A stretch of 64,000 bases of DNA from Chloroflexota bacterium (GCA_028874075.1 JAPPLU010000092.1:54594-118593), one strand, 5' to 3'. Positions 1 through 8,685 are shown, counted from the first letter of the stretch. Notes: a model not told the origin generated them from the letters alone. Made by a program: numbers and translations.

Positions 1-56
1 GCTTGGGCCAGTGCCCCCTCAACTATCCGGTTTGCTTCTTCCAATGAAATCGCCAC
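1..56 (-). CDS. GlcG/HbpS-like heme-binding family protein, N-terminal fragment
   Basis: Read on the minus strand from a GTG at position 56, the sequence gives VAISLEEANRIVEGALAQA and runs off the left edge without a stop. This matches the usual opening of GlcG/HbpS (DUF336) proteins, where a short strand is followed by a helix of the type L-x-x-A-x-x-I-x-x-A-L-x-x-A. A GAGGTG element lies a few bases upstream of the GTG. Only 19 codons are visible, so the family call rests on the pattern of one helix. The gene is divergent from hisF. Confidence 0.4.
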   Translation of the reverse strand, partial: MAISLEEANRIVEGALAQ

Positions 57-89
57 GATGCACCTCTAAAGTATGGGATGGCTAATTCT

Positions 90-108
90 AGCCCACCGTC
101 CGGTGGCT
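90..108. other. Hairpin in the hisF upstream region
   Basis: AGCCCACCG-TC-CGGTGGCT forms a short stem with one bulged base between the divergent GlcG-like gene and hisF. A similar stem, CCCACCG-TT-CGGTGGG, occurs at 43737-43752 upstream of dnaE. It could be an RNA hairpin or an operator; the sequence does not decide. Confidence 0.3.
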
Positions 109-235
109 GCCAACTAAAAGGACCGGTCGGAAGGATTTGTCATCTCGCGGCGTGTCGACATCCACCAAACGACCGTTGGTAAGGTGTTATACTTCCTTTT
201 GCCTTCAAGAAAAGGCGTCGGAGAGTTCCCGGAAC

Positions 236-1066
236 ATGCTGACCAAACGCATCATCCCCTGCCTCGACGTTGATGCCGGCCGTGTCGTCAAAGGCACAAG
301 TTTCGTAAACCTGCGTGACGCCGGCGACCCGGCCGAGTTGGCCGCCCTGTATGACCGGGAGGGCGGAGACGAACTGGTCTTCCTGGATATTACTGCCAGC
401 GCCGACTCCCGCAACACCATGGTTGATGTTGTCCAGCGGGTATCGGAGCAGGTCTTCATACCCCTCACCGTAGGCGGAGGGATCCGCACCCTTGAAGACA
501 TGCGCCGGATGCTTAACGCCGGCGCCGACAAAGTGTCCATCAACACCGCCGCTATCAACAGCCCGGAAACCATCTCCAGTGGAGCGGCCCAGTTCGGCAG
601 CCAGTGCATCGTGGTGGCCATAGACGCCAAGCGGGTTAAGCCCGGAGAGGAGACCAGGGAAGGACAATGCCACCCTGCCGTTGACTCATCCATCGCCCTG
701 GACGAGAACTCCGGATGGGAGGTATACACTCACGGCGGTCGCAACTCCACGGGCATTGATGCCGTCAAATGGGCCGCCCAGGCCGTGGAACGCGGTGCCG
801 GAGAAATCCTGCTCACCAGTATGGACGCCGACGGCCAGCTTTCAGGGTACGACCTGGAACTCACCGCCGCCATTTCCGGAGCCGTCCCTGTACCGGTCAT
901 CGCCAGCGGCGGAGCAGGAACCCTGGACCATCTATACGACGCCCTTGACCGGGGCAGGGCCGACGCAGTGCTCGCAGCCTCCATATTCCACTACGGCGCC
1001 TACAGCATTGCCCAGGCCAAGGAATACCTGGGCGCCAGGGGCATCCCCGTGCGGCCCAACCCCTGA
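236..1066 (+). CDS. hisF: Imidazole glycerol phosphate synthase subunit HisF
   Basis: This is the cyclase subunit of IGP synthase. It converts PRFAR plus the ammonia made by HisH into imidazole glycerol phosphate and AICAR in cytoplasmic histidine synthesis. The start at 236 gives the canonical opening [20 protein letters not shown] with the catalytic Asp in CLDVD. The second catalytic Asp is in VVAIDAKR, and phosphate-binding loops are visible at VGGGIRT and IASGGAG. At 276 residues it is about 20 longer than usual; the excess is an acidic insertion after AIDAKR, before the YTHGGR segment. An upstream in-frame start at 137 would add 33 residues unlike the family and is rejected. A HAD phosphatase and hisIE follow on the same strand. 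Confidence 0.95.
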   Translation: MLTKRIIPCLDVDAGRVVKGTSFVNLRDAGDPAELAALYDREGGDELVFLDITASADSRNTMVDVVQRVSEQVFIPLTVGGGIRTLEDMRRMLNAGADKVSINTAAINSPETISSGAAQFGSQCIVVAIDAKRVKPGEETREGQCHPAVDSSIALDENSGWEVYTHGGRNSTGIDAVKWAAQAVERGAGEILLTSMDADGQLSGYDLELTAAISGAVPVPVIASGGAGTLDHLYDALDRGRADAVLAASIFHYGAYSIAQAKEYLGARGIPVRPNP

Positions 1067-1129
1067 AAGAAGAACGGGCGGCTCCCATGATTGAATCCGC
1101 CAGACCGCAGAAGGACGAGACTACAGTTC

Positions 1130-1825
1130 ATGACCAAGATTACTACACTGATATTTGACGCCTTCGGCACCCTTTTCCAGGACACGCCGGACCACTGGAA
1201 CGCGGCCATGGGTGCCATAATCGAACAGCAAGGCCTGGATGTTTCCGTAGACACGCTGAACGAGGCCTGGCTGGATGCATGCAGCGGGTTTAGAAGCACC
1301 CGCAGCGATTCCCGTTTCCCCTTTCAGTCCTACACCACCGCCTGGCGGGACGCCTTTGCCGAAGCGTTCCGCGTCCTCGACATTCCGGGCGACCCGGATG
1401 CCGCTGCCGGCTACTGGATCAACAACATGGGACAGCGGGAACCTTACCCGGAAACCCGCGAAGCCCTGGAGGCAGTGTCCCGAAAGTACCGGGTTGTTGT
1501 CCTGTCCAATGCCGACGATTGCTTCCTGGACCCCGTGCTGGAGCGGTTGGACTTTCCATTTGCCGCCACCTTGTCGTCCGAAGGCGGCCAGACCTATAAG
1601 CCCAATCCGGAACTGTTCCATACTCTCTTGAAACAACTGGACGTCGCCTCTGAAGAAGCGGTCTACGTGGGAGATCGCCAGTTGGAGGACGTTAAGGGCG
1701 CCAGGCTTGCGGGGCTGGGCACCGTCTGGATCAACCGCACAGGAACGAATGCGGACCCAAACTTGCCAGCACCAGACCACTGCATAACCAGCCTGCTGGA
1801 CCTGGTCACGCTCTTCGACCATTAG
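1130..1825 (+). CDS. HAD superfamily hydrolase, haloacid-dehalogenase-like
   Basis: A 231-residue HAD subfamily I hydrolase. Motif I is IFDAFGTLF (nucleophile Asp10); the second Asp of the usual DxD is Phe here, as in many type II haloacid dehalogenase relatives. Motif II is VVLSNAD, motif III the Lys in TYKPNPELF, and motif IV YVGDRQLEDVKGA. A helical cap lies between motifs I and II. The ATG at 1130 matches the family N-terminus; an upstream TTG at 1091 would add 13 unrelated residues. It sits 63 nt after hisF and 31 nt before hisIE, so it is probably co-transcribed with them. That position makes it a candidate for the histidinol-phosphatase step, but a general sugar-phosphate or repair phosphatase is equally possible. 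Confidence 0.85.
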   Translation: MTKITTLIFDAFGTLFQDTPDHWNAAMGAIIEQQGLDVSVDTLNEAWLDACSGFRSTRSDSRFPFQSYTTAWRDAFAEAFRVLDIPGDPDAAAGYWINNMGQREPYPETREALEAVSRKYRVVVLSNADDCFLDPVLERLDFPFAATLSSEGGQTYKPNPELFHTLLKQLDVASEEAVYVGDRQLEDVKGARLAGLGTVWINRTGTNADPNLPAPDHCITSLLDLVTLFDH

Positions 1826-1856
1826 CATCCCCCATCCCGGCTCGAGGTGAACTGTA

Positions 1857-2477
1857 ATGAAGGTAAAACTGAACGAAAAGGGCCTGGTACCCGCCATTGC
1901 CCAGGATATCAACACCGGCGAAGTCCTGATGTTGGGATACATGAACCCGGGCTCCTTGAAACGGACGGTGGAAGGGGAACAGGTCTGGTTTTACAGTCGC
2001 AGCCGCGAGGACCTGTGGCATAAGGGCGAAGTTTCCGGCAATTACCTTAACCTGCGAGAGGCCTACGTCGACTGCGATGCGGACACCATCCTCCTGAAGG
2101 TGCAGCCCGACGGCCCAGCCTGTCACACCGGAGAAATTACCTGCTTCTACACCCCCATGGAAGACCTTCCCGAGGACTACGAGGTCACTGAGACGGGTTC
2201 CGGAATCCTGGACGAACTCTTTGCCCTGATCCAGGACCGGCAGCGGGAACAGCCCGAAGGAAGTTACACCGTAAGCCTTCTCCAGGAAGGCGTGGCCCGC
2301 GTATCCCAGAAAGTCATCGAGGAGGCCGGCGAGTCTGCACTGGCCGCTGTGCAGGGGGAACGGGAGGCATTAGCCGGAGAAGTAGCGGACCTGCTCTACC
2401 ACACTCTGGTCTTGCTGGCGGCCAGTGGTTCCCGCCCTCAGGATGTGTGGGACGCCCTGCGGCAACGACGGGGCTAG
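1857..2477 (+). CDS. hisIE: Bifunctional phosphoribosyl-AMP cyclohydrolase / phosphoribosyl-ATP pyrophosphatase
   Basis: A two-domain enzyme for steps 2 and 3 of histidine synthesis. Residues 1 to about 110 are the HisI cyclohydrolase, with the signature SRSREDLWHKGEVSGN and the metal-binding cluster DCDADT followed by the conserved CH and C residues (PACHTGEITC). Residues from about 115 are the HisE all-alpha pyrophosphatase, with KVIEEAGE and EVADLLYH, the acidic helices that hold magnesium. A length of 206 matches bifunctional HisIE. Third gene of the hisF-HAD-hisIE group; no gene follows closely on this strand. Confidence 0.95.
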   Translation: MKVKLNEKGLVPAIAQDINTGEVLMLGYMNPGSLKRTVEGEQVWFYSRSREDLWHKGEVSGNYLNLREAYVDCDADTILLKVQPDGPACHTGEITCFYTPMEDLPEDYEVTETGSGILDELFALIQDRQREQPEGSYTVSLLQEGVARVSQKVIEEAGESALAAVQGEREALAGEVADLLYHTLVLLAASGSRPQDVWDALRQRRG

Positions 2478-2534
2478 CGGACCTGCGCCCATTCCCCTAA
2501 GGCTGGTCCGCCCGTCAATTCAAGCCCAGTACCG

Positions 2535-2610
2535 TTGGCCCATTCGTGGTAACCTGTTGGCCCGTTCGTGGTGACCTGTTGGCCCGTTCGTGGTGAGCTT
2601 GTCGAACCAC
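2535..2610. repeat. 22-bp tandem repeat (3 copies) ending in a GTTCG/CGAAC inverted element
   Basis: Three copies of TTGGCCCGTTCGTGGTGACC-type units, 22 bp each, lie at 2535-2556, 2557-2578 and 2579-2600. Copies 2 and 3 are nearly identical; copy 1 has two substitutions. The last copy continues into GAGCTTGTCGAACCAC, so that GTTCG (2586-2590) can pair with CGAAC (2603-2607). The element fills the gap between the convergent hisIE and S51 peptidase genes. It resembles the short palindromic repeats found dispersed in many bacterial genomes. Confidence 0.75.
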
Positions 2611-2685
2611 CTCCGGGCAGCCTCTCGACGACCTCCGTGCAGAGGGGGAATTAACTCCCGAATCAATGAACCGGAATATTAGGCT

Positions 2686-3369
2686 TCAGCCGGTCTTGAA
2701 GGTCTCTGCGGCTTCAAATTGCTGCCAGCCCTCATGTCGGTAAACGGTAATCTTCCCGTGGCCTGATACCCGCCACTCTCCTCCGCTGCCCAGGCAAGCC
2801 GTCTGCGCGTCGATTCCCAGGATGGTCAGGTCATTGGAGAGCCTATCCATCACCTGTTCCGCCACCTGGTCGGGGTTGCTCCGTTCGTGATGGGGCAGCA
2901 CACAGACACCTTCCGCAATCCCCAGCCCGTTAACCCACTCGTCAGACCGTGGTCTCCGCATAACCGAGCCCATCACCATGGCTCCGGCGCTGGAACCGGC
3001 AAGGATGGCGCCGCTTTCCACCGCCTCCAGTATCGCTGCCAGCAAGCGCGAATCCTGCAAAGTCTCCAGCAAATGGTTGGGATTGCCACCGGTGAAATAT
3101 ATTACATCCGCGCCGGCAAGACGCTCCACCATCCCCGGGTCGTCCGCCTGTTCCCGTTCAAGAATCATCAACGGCTGCCCGTTTCCGCCAAGCCCGGTGA
3201 AATGCGTAACTCCGTCGTGCGCCGCCTTGACCGGACCGTTAACGGCGGCCGTGGGCAACACCACCACCCGGGCCTGCTCCTTGCCCGTAGCGGCCAGAAT
3301 CTCCTGGTCCATATCAACACAGTAACGCCGAAATTCGTCGCCACCTACCAGCGCGATTAGTCCCGCCAT
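2686..3369 (-). CDS. Peptidase S51 / cyanophycinase-like protein
   Basis: A 227-residue protein of the class I glutamine amidotransferase-like fold, peptidase S51 branch. The Ser nucleophile elbow is GSSAGAM (Ser127). The preceding segment VIYFTGGNPNHLLETL is the typical FxGGNQ-like substrate loop, and the N-terminus LIALVGG is the family's opening strand. Family members are dipeptidase E or cyanophycinase-type exopeptidases acting on beta-linked or Asp-containing peptides. The start at 3369 has a GGGGGA ribosome site; 14 extra codons upstream are unlikely. Whether it degrades cyanophycin or a dipeptide cannot be told. Confidence 0.8.
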   Translation of the reverse strand: MAGLIALVGGDEFRRYCVDMDQEILAATGKEQARVVVLPTAAVNGPVKAAHDGVTHFTGLGGNGQPLMILEREQADDPGMVERLAGADVIYFTGGNPNHLLETLQDSRLLAAILEAVESGAILAGSSAGAMVMGSVMRRPRSDEWVNGLGIAEGVCVLPHHERSNPDQVAEQVMDRLSNDLTILGIDAQTACLGSGGEWRVSGHGKITVYRHEGWQQFEAAETFKTG

Positions 3370-3588
3370 GCTTCCCCCTGTTGCATGTTCCCTGAAAGTG
3401 CTGCCCGTCATTCTAACAAATCCTGGAGCTGTTCAGGCCAACTGAGAAATGGACCACTGTTCACGGAGTCCGCGTTTAACGGGTTACCCATCTATGCTAA
3501 ACTCAAGCCAATATTTCGAACCTGGCTGGTAGCAGGGGATCCCGCTCTAAAGCCTGTTGCTGAAATCGAATCTACAACGGAGGAAACC

Positions 3589-4578
3589 ATGGCGGACATA
3601 GTCCTGGGACTGGGTTCATCCCACAGCCCCCAGTTAAGCACCCCTTCCGAAATGTGGCTGGCCTACGGCGAAGGCGACCGGCGGCACCAGGAGTTATGGG
3701 CCGCCGACGGCAAACCCTATTCCTATGATGAACTGATGTCCAGCGTTGACCGGGCGGTCATAGAGAAGGAATTGGCCGACGACCGCATGGCCACCCGTTA
3801 CACCGCCTGCCAGCAGGGCATCGCCACCCTGGGCGCCACCCTGGAGGAAAAAGCTCCTGACGTCGTGGTTATGATAGGCGACGACCAGCTGGAAATGTTC
3901 AACGAGGGCAACATGCCCGCCATGCTGGTCTATTGGGGCGACACCATTCGCAACGTGCCCGTTCCCATACCCGAGGCGGCCCCCCCTTTCCGGAAGGCCA
4001 ACGCCTGGGGCTGGTTTGCCGATCGGGAGATCGACTATCCCATCGCCTCAGACCTGGGGCGCCACCTCATAGAGTACCTGGTGGACCGGCGGTTCGACGT
4101 CGCCCACTCCCGGCGGACTCCCAAGGGCCAGGGCATGGGCCATGCATTTGGCTATCTGTACCAGCGCATCCTGAAACAGAAGCCCACTCCCGCACTGCCC
4201 ATCATGGTCAACACCTACTACCCGCCCAACCAGGTTACGCCCCAGCGCTGCTACGAACTGGGTCAGGCCGTCCGCGCCGCCGTTCAGGAGTGGGACAGCG
4301 ACGCCCGGGTTGGGGTCATCGCCTCCGGTGGCCTGAGCCACTTCGTCATTGACGAAGACCTGGACCATCACGTCCTCAAGGCCATGGAGAATGGGGACGC
4401 CGGCGCGTTGGCATCTATATCACGGGATAAGCTCAACTCTGGCAATTCGGAAATTCGCAACTGGATAGCAGTGGCCGGAGCCGTTGAACACCTCGATATG
4501 AAGGTGGTGGATTACGTACCCTGTTACCGCTCGCCTGCCGGCACCGGCTGCGCTATGGGTTTTGCCCAGTGGACCTGA
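3589..4578 (+). CDS. Class III extradiol ring-cleavage dioxygenase, LigB-type
   Basis: A 329-residue protein of the LigB/protocatechuate 4,5-dioxygenase beta-subunit superfamily, which uses Fe(II) to open catechol-type rings next to the two hydroxyls. Visible landmarks are the N-terminal LGLGSSHSPQL with the metal His12, the VVVMIGDDQ strand, GMGHAFG, and the C-terminal IASGGLSHFVIDEDLDHH. It starts after a strong GGAGGAAACC ribosome site. A lipoprotein gene overlaps its end, and a Rieske oxygenase and an HpaB-like hydroxylase follow on the same strand, suggesting hydroxylation plus ring opening of an aromatic compound. The substrate is unknown. No separate LigA-like small subunit is seen nearby. 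Confidence 0.85.
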   Translation: MADIVLGLGSSHSPQLSTPSEMWLAYGEGDRRHQELWAADGKPYSYDELMSSVDRAVIEKELADDRMATRYTACQQGIATLGATLEEKAPDVVVMIGDDQLEMFNEGNMPAMLVYWGDTIRNVPVPIPEAAPPFRKANAWGWFADREIDYPIASDLGRHLIEYLVDRRFDVAHSRRTPKGQGMGHAFGYLYQRILKQKPTPALPIMVNTYYPPNQVTPQRCYELGQAVRAAVQEWDSDARVGVIASGGLSHFVIDEDLDHHVLKAMENGDAGALASISRDKLNSGNSEIRNWIAVAGAVEHLDMKVVDYVPCYRSPAGTGCAMGFAQWT

Positions 4579-4949
4579 CCGGTCGTTTCAGGGAATATCT
4601 TCCCCGGTGCTGCTTGTTGCTTCTGTCCCTGGCCCTGTTTCTTGCCCTGGCTTGCGGCCCTTCGGACGAAGACGTAACCAGGGCCGCTGAGGAGTCCATC
4701 TCAAGACTTGCAGCCCTGGCTGTGGCAAACATGACATGCTCAGTTACCCAAGCCTTCGGCAGCGGAGGGCAGGCTACCGGAATCATGGAGGACTTTACGG
4801 GCCGTATGGAAGGCCTGACCGACTCCCTGCAGAATGACGGGGAGGCCAGCAACCGCGAGAAGATGCGGGTAATTGACGACATGAACGGCCTGTACCGCGA
4901 CTGGAAGGAAGAACTGGAAGAAAGTGGTTGCGAGGTCCCGGATTCCTGA
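4569..4949 (+). CDS. Small predicted lipoprotein
   Basis: A 126-residue protein with a hydrophobic signal segment (LLLLSLALFLALACG) ending in a lipobox with Cys29, so it is predicted to be lipid-anchored outside the cytoplasmic membrane. The mature part is mostly helical and acidic, with only one clear Cys pair (around residues 56 and 121). It overlaps the end of the extradiol dioxygenase gene by 10 nt and precedes the Rieske oxygenase, so it is probably in the same transcript. No known domain is recognised. Confidence 0.6.
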   Translation: MDLTGRFREYLPRCCLLLLSLALFLALACGPSDEDVTRAAEESISRLAALAVANMTCSVTQAFGSGGQATGIMEDFTGRMEGLTDSLQNDGEASNREKMRVIDDMNGLYRDWKEELEESGCEVPDS

Positions 4950-5009
4950 AACAGCAGCAGACCCTGCAATGTATGCCAATTATCGAGTATTGGCCTGGAG
5001 GAGAATGAA

Positions 5010-6293
5010 ATGCTGTCCCACGCTGACAACGAAATTTTGACCCGAACTGATCAGGGCACGCCAATGGGCGATGTTATGCGCTGCTACTGGATGCCCGCCC
5101 TCCTATCTTCGGAGCTTCTCGGGGCCGACTGTCCCCCGGTGCGGGTCCGGCTGCTGGGCGAAGACCTGGTAGCTTTCCGCGACACCAACGGCCGGGTGGG
5201 CCTGCTGGACGAGTATTGCCCCCACCGCCTCGCCTCCCTGTTCCTGGGCCGTAACGAGGAATGCGGCCTGCGCTGCGTCTATCACGGCTGGAAGTTCGAC
5301 GTGGAAGGCAGCTGCCTGGACATGATGAATGAACCGCCCGGAAGCGACTATCACGCCAAGGTCCGGATCAAGGCCTACCCCACCACCGAACGGGGCGGCG
5401 TGGTCTGGGCCTACATGGGCGAAGAGGACAGCCAGCCCCCGCCCCTGCCCAACTTTGAGTGGGCCACCGTGCCGGAGACACACCGGAAAATTTCCAAGAA
5501 TCGCCAGGAGTGCAACTGGCTTCAGGCGCTGGAGGGCGGCATCGACACCGCCCACGCTCCCATCCTGCACCGCACCATCACCGTCGACACCAACAAGCCT
5601 GGTATCGGGGTCAACACCGACTTCGTAACCGGCGGCGCTCCCACCCTGGAAGTCGACGTAACCGACTACGGCTACCGCTACGTTGGTATTCGCGACCTGG
5701 GCGAACGGGGCAACTTCGTCCGGACCTACCAGTACGTTATGCCCTTCCACCAGGCCCGCCCCCGTCAGTCCGGGTACAAGGGCGGAGCCTCCCAGCAAAT
5801 GATTGCCGGGCACATGTGGGTGCCCATGGACGACTACAACTGCATGATTTACAACTGGGTCTACAGCTTCGGCCCCGAACCCATTACCGACGAGGAGTTT
5901 GTGGAAATTGAACGGGGCTATGGCCGCGGCCCCGAAGACATGCTCCCCGACTTCCGAAGCAAGGGCAACCGGGGTAACGACTGGCTCATTGACCGGCAGG
6001 TGCAGAAGTACGAGACCTTCACCGGCATCAACGGCATCAACGCCCAGGACGTGGCGGTGCAGGAAAGCATGGGCGCCATAGTGGACCGCTCCCGGGAAAA
6101 CCTGACCCGAAGCGACATGGCCATCATCCAGGCCCGCCGCCTGCTGCTCCAGTCAGTCCAGACCGTCGCCGACGGGGGGCTGCCGCCCGGCGTAGCCCCA
6201 ACCTACTACAATGCCCGCGCCATTGAGGGCATCCTGCCCAAGGGTAGCGACTGGAAGGAAGAGATGCTGGAGCTGATGCACCCCAACTTATAG
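5010..6293 (+). CDS. Rieske non-heme iron oxygenase, large subunit
   Basis: A 427-residue ring-hydroxylating-type oxygenase. The Rieske [2Fe-2S] ligands are clear: Cys70 and His72 in CPHR, Cys89 and His92 in CVYHGW. The catalytic domain begins with the conserved bridging-Asp/His segment GGIDTAHAPILH, which supplies two of the mononuclear-iron ligands. The layout resembles the phthalate/vanillate (one-component alpha3) class more than the alpha3beta3 dioxygenases. No beta subunit, ferredoxin or reductase is encoded nearby, so electrons must come from elsewhere. It has a GGAGGAGAATGAA ribosome site and lies in the dioxygenase-lipoprotein-Rieske-HpaB series. O-demethylation or ring hydroxylation are the likely reactions. 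Confidence 0.9.
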   Translation: MLSHADNEILTRTDQGTPMGDVMRCYWMPALLSSELLGADCPPVRVRLLGEDLVAFRDTNGRVGLLDEYCPHRLASLFLGRNEECGLRCVYHGWKFDVEGSCLDMMNEPPGSDYHAKVRIKAYPTTERGGVVWAYMGEEDSQPPPLPNFEWATVPETHRKISKNRQECNWLQALEGGIDTAHAPILHRTITVDTNKPGIGVNTDFVTGGAPTLEVDVTDYGYRYVGIRDLGERGNFVRTYQYVMPFHQARPRQSGYKGGASQQMIAGHMWVPMDDYNCMIYNWVYSFGPEPITDEEFVEIERGYGRGPEDMLPDFRSKGNRGNDWLIDRQVQKYETFTGINGINAQDVAVQESMGAIVDRSRENLTRSDMAIIQARRLLLQSVQTVADGGLPPGVAPTYYNARAIEGILPKGSDWKEEMLELMHPNL

Positions 6294-6396
6294 CGACAGT
6301 GTGCAGTCCTGATTAGTTGGAGATTGGAGTAAAACGCAAGGGCAAGATCCTGTATATCCTGTTCATCCATGTCTGAATTACCAAGGAGGGACCGCC

Positions 6397-7851
6397 ATGC
6401 CAGCCAGGACCGGAGCCGACTACCTGGAACGCCTGCGCGACTCTCAGCCTGAAATCTACATGGAAGGCCAGCGCATCAAGGACCCCACGTCTCATCCCAC
6501 CCTGGCCAACGGCGCCGGCACCCTGGCCTCCCTTTACGACCTGCAGCACCACCCGGAAATTGGACCGGAGATGACCTTCAAGTCTCCTTCTTCCGGCGAC
6601 CAGGTGGGGCTTTCCTTCATTATCCCCAGCACCCGAGACGAACTGGAACGGCGCGGAAAAATGATTCGCCACTGGGCCAGGATTACCTGCGGAATGATGG
6701 GCCGCACTCCCGACTTTCTTAACGTGGCCGTCATGTCCATGGCGGCGGCCAGCGAGTTCTGCGGCCAGAACCGCCCTGAATTCAAGCAGAATATTGAAAA
6801 CTACTTCGAGTACATCCGGGAAAACGACCTGACCCTCACCCACACTCTGGTCAACCTCCAGCGCTCGCGCAACCCGGTGGGCACCGCCCTGGAAGACCGC
6901 ACCGACGTGGCCCTGTCCGTGGTCAAGGAAACCGACGCCGGGATTATCGTCAACGGCGCCCGCGTGCTGGCGACCCTTGGGCCCCTGTCGGACGAGATCA
7001 TCGTGTACCCGGCTCGCACTCACCGGCTCCCCGGTGATGCGGGGGAGCGCTATGCCTTCGGGTTCGCCCTGCCCTGCAATACCCCTGGCATGAAGTTCAT
7101 GTGCCGGGAGAGCTTCGACCTCGGCCGCTCTCACTTCGACCACCCCCTGGGCTCTCGCTTCGAGGAAATGGACGCCGTGGTCTTTTTCAACAACGTGCTC
7201 GTGCCCTGGGAGCGGGTCTTCCTGCTGGGCGATGTACACCTGGCCAATACCTGGGCCGAAGCCACCAATCGCAATGCCCACACCGGCCACCAGGTTGTCA
7301 CCAAGAACGTCGTCAAATGCGAATATATGCTGGGCCTCGCCAACCTGATGACAAGAACCCTGGGCTCCACCCAGTTGCAGCAGGTCCAGCAGATGGTGGC
7401 CGAGATAATTCAGAATCTGGAGGTTACCCGCTGTTTGCTGAAAACCGCCGAGGTGGAGGCGAGGCTCGACCAGTGGGGTGTTATGTGCCCGCCCTACATG
7501 CCCTTGCTGGTTGCCCGCAGCATGTTCATCCAGATGTATCCCCGCATGGCGGAAATTATGCACTTCCTGGGCTCCAGCAGCCTGATGGCCCTGCCCACCG
7601 AGGCGGACTTGAACGGCCCCCTGGGCGAGGATATCCGCAACTACCTGGATACGGATACTGCGTCTGCCGAGGATCGGGTACGCCTCTTCCGCCTGGCCTG
7701 GGACACCTGCTGCAGTTCTTTCGCCAGTCGCCAGGTACTGTACGAACGTTACTTCGGCGGCGACCACATCAGAAACGCCGCCGTACTGTACGGCCTCTAC
7801 GATAAGGAACCGGCCACGGAATGGGTTCAGGAGTTCCTGGAGATGGAGTAG
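6397..7851 (+). CDS. 4-hydroxyphenylacetate 3-hydroxylase (HpaB)-family flavoprotein
   Basis: A 484-residue protein of the HpaB family, which includes FADH2-using aromatic ortho-hydroxylases and 4-hydroxybutyryl-CoA dehydratase. The N-terminus RTGADYLERLRDSQPEIYMEG is the typical family opening. The middle holds the acyl-CoA-dehydrogenase-like flavin-binding region (for example THTLVNLQRSRN and PWERVFLLGD), and the C-terminal helical bundle ends with the tetramer contact RQVLYERYFGGD. The three Cys and one His that hold the Fe-S cluster of 4-hydroxybutyryl-CoA dehydratases are not evident, so hydroxylase is the better call. No HpaC flavin reductase is nearby. It starts after AAGGAGGG and follows the Rieske gene. 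Confidence 0.85.
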   Translation: MPARTGADYLERLRDSQPEIYMEGQRIKDPTSHPTLANGAGTLASLYDLQHHPEIGPEMTFKSPSSGDQVGLSFIIPSTRDELERRGKMIRHWARITCGMMGRTPDFLNVAVMSMAAASEFCGQNRPEFKQNIENYFEYIRENDLTLTHTLVNLQRSRNPVGTALEDRTDVALSVVKETDAGIIVNGARVLATLGPLSDEIIVYPARTHRLPGDAGERYAFGFALPCNTPGMKFMCRESFDLGRSHFDHPLGSRFEEMDAVVFFNNVLVPWERVFLLGDVHLANTWAEATNRNAHTGHQVVTKNVVKCEYMLGLANLMTRTLGSTQLQQVQQMVAEIIQNLEVTRCLLKTAEVEARLDQWGVMCPPYMPLLVARSMFIQMYPRMAEIMHFLGSSSLMALPTEADLNGPLGEDIRNYLDTDTASAEDRVRLFRLAWDTCCSSFASRQVLYERYFGGDHIRNAAVLYGLYDKEPATEWVQEFLEME

Positions 7852-7908
7852 GAAATTGCTCTTCAGGCGAGCCGTTCTGAGGAATCCGATAGCGGAGTCT
7901 AAATCAAA

Positions 7909-8685
7909 ATGTCACGAGATAGCTTTCCTCCGGGAGTCGCCGAACAGCTAAGATGGTACGTTTACCGTCTGATTGACCCGCGCAACGGCGAAACCTTCTA
8001 TGTTGGTAAAGGGCGAGGAGACCGCGTCTTTCAACACGCCAATGGATTGCCCGCCGATGGGCTTGAAGAAATCTCAGACCCCAAATTAGAGCGTATCAAG
8101 GAAATCAAGCTCTCCGGTTTAGATGTATCCCACGTAATCCATCTGCATGGAATCGCAACTCCTCAGAGAGCGTTCGATGTCGAGGCTGCCCTTATCGATG
8201 CCTACCCCGGTTTGACCAACAAAGTGAGGGGGCAAGGATCCAATGACTACGGGATCCGGCACGTAGAAGAAATCATTAGAGAGTATGCGGGGGAGGAGTT
8301 CGTAGTAGGCGAACCCTTGCTATTAATATCAATTGGTAGGACCTACTACGAGCGCAGCCCTTACGACGCGGTTCGTTATGCTTGGAAGGTCAACCTTAAT
8401 CGGGTAAAGCGATATAAGCTGGTGCTAGCACAGGTTAGAGGGTTGGTTGTCGGTGCTTATCGCCCTGCAAGGTGGCTGCCCGCCAGCCGGGAGAACTTCC
8501 CCGACTTGGCGAGTCGCCACAACATACCTGATATTTCCGACCGTCACGGGTTTGTAGGCAAAGATGCTGAACCTGAAATATTGAGGCAGTATGTGAATAA
8601 ACGAGTGCCGCAGCGTTACCGAGGTAGCCAAAACGGGCTTCGGTACTTGAAGCCGGATTCGCAAACTGTTCCAACATTCTGTTGA
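7909..8685 (+). CDS. GIY-YIG nuclease-like protein (LEM3/ANKLE1 type)
   Basis: A 258-residue protein with a GIY-YIG-type core at its N-terminus: WYVYRLIDPRNG stands for GIY, FYVGKGRGDRVFQH for YIG, with the conserved Arg at about residue 39. This arrangement, with GKG directly after YVG, is that of the LEM3-like branch found as standalone bacterial proteins. The C-terminal 120 residues have no domain that I recognise. The gene is visibly less GC-rich than its neighbours and lacks a clear ribosome site, both in keeping with acquisition. A role in DNA cleavage or defence is possible but not shown. Confidence 0.7.
   Translation: MSRDSFPPGVAEQLRWYVYRLIDPRNGETFYVGKGRGDRVFQHANGLPADGLEEISDPKLERIKEIKLSGLDVSHVIHLHGIATPQRAFDVEAALIDAYPGLTNKVRGQGSNDYGIRHVEEIIREYAGEEFVVGEPLLLISIGRTYYERSPYDAVRYAWKVNLNRVKRYKLVLAQVRGLVVGAYRPARWLPASRENFPDLASRHNIPDISDRHGFVGKDAEPEILRQYVNKRVPQRYRGSQNGLRYLKPDSQTVPTFC

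Noticed and set aside
2535..2610. CRISPR array
   Set aside because: Three 22-bp units are directly tandem with no spacers.
6313..7767. Long open frame opposite the HpaB-like gene
   Set aside because: The + strand frame has clear HpaB family sequence throughout; the opposite frame is rich in Gly, His and Val with no family resemblance, an effect of GC-rich codon use.
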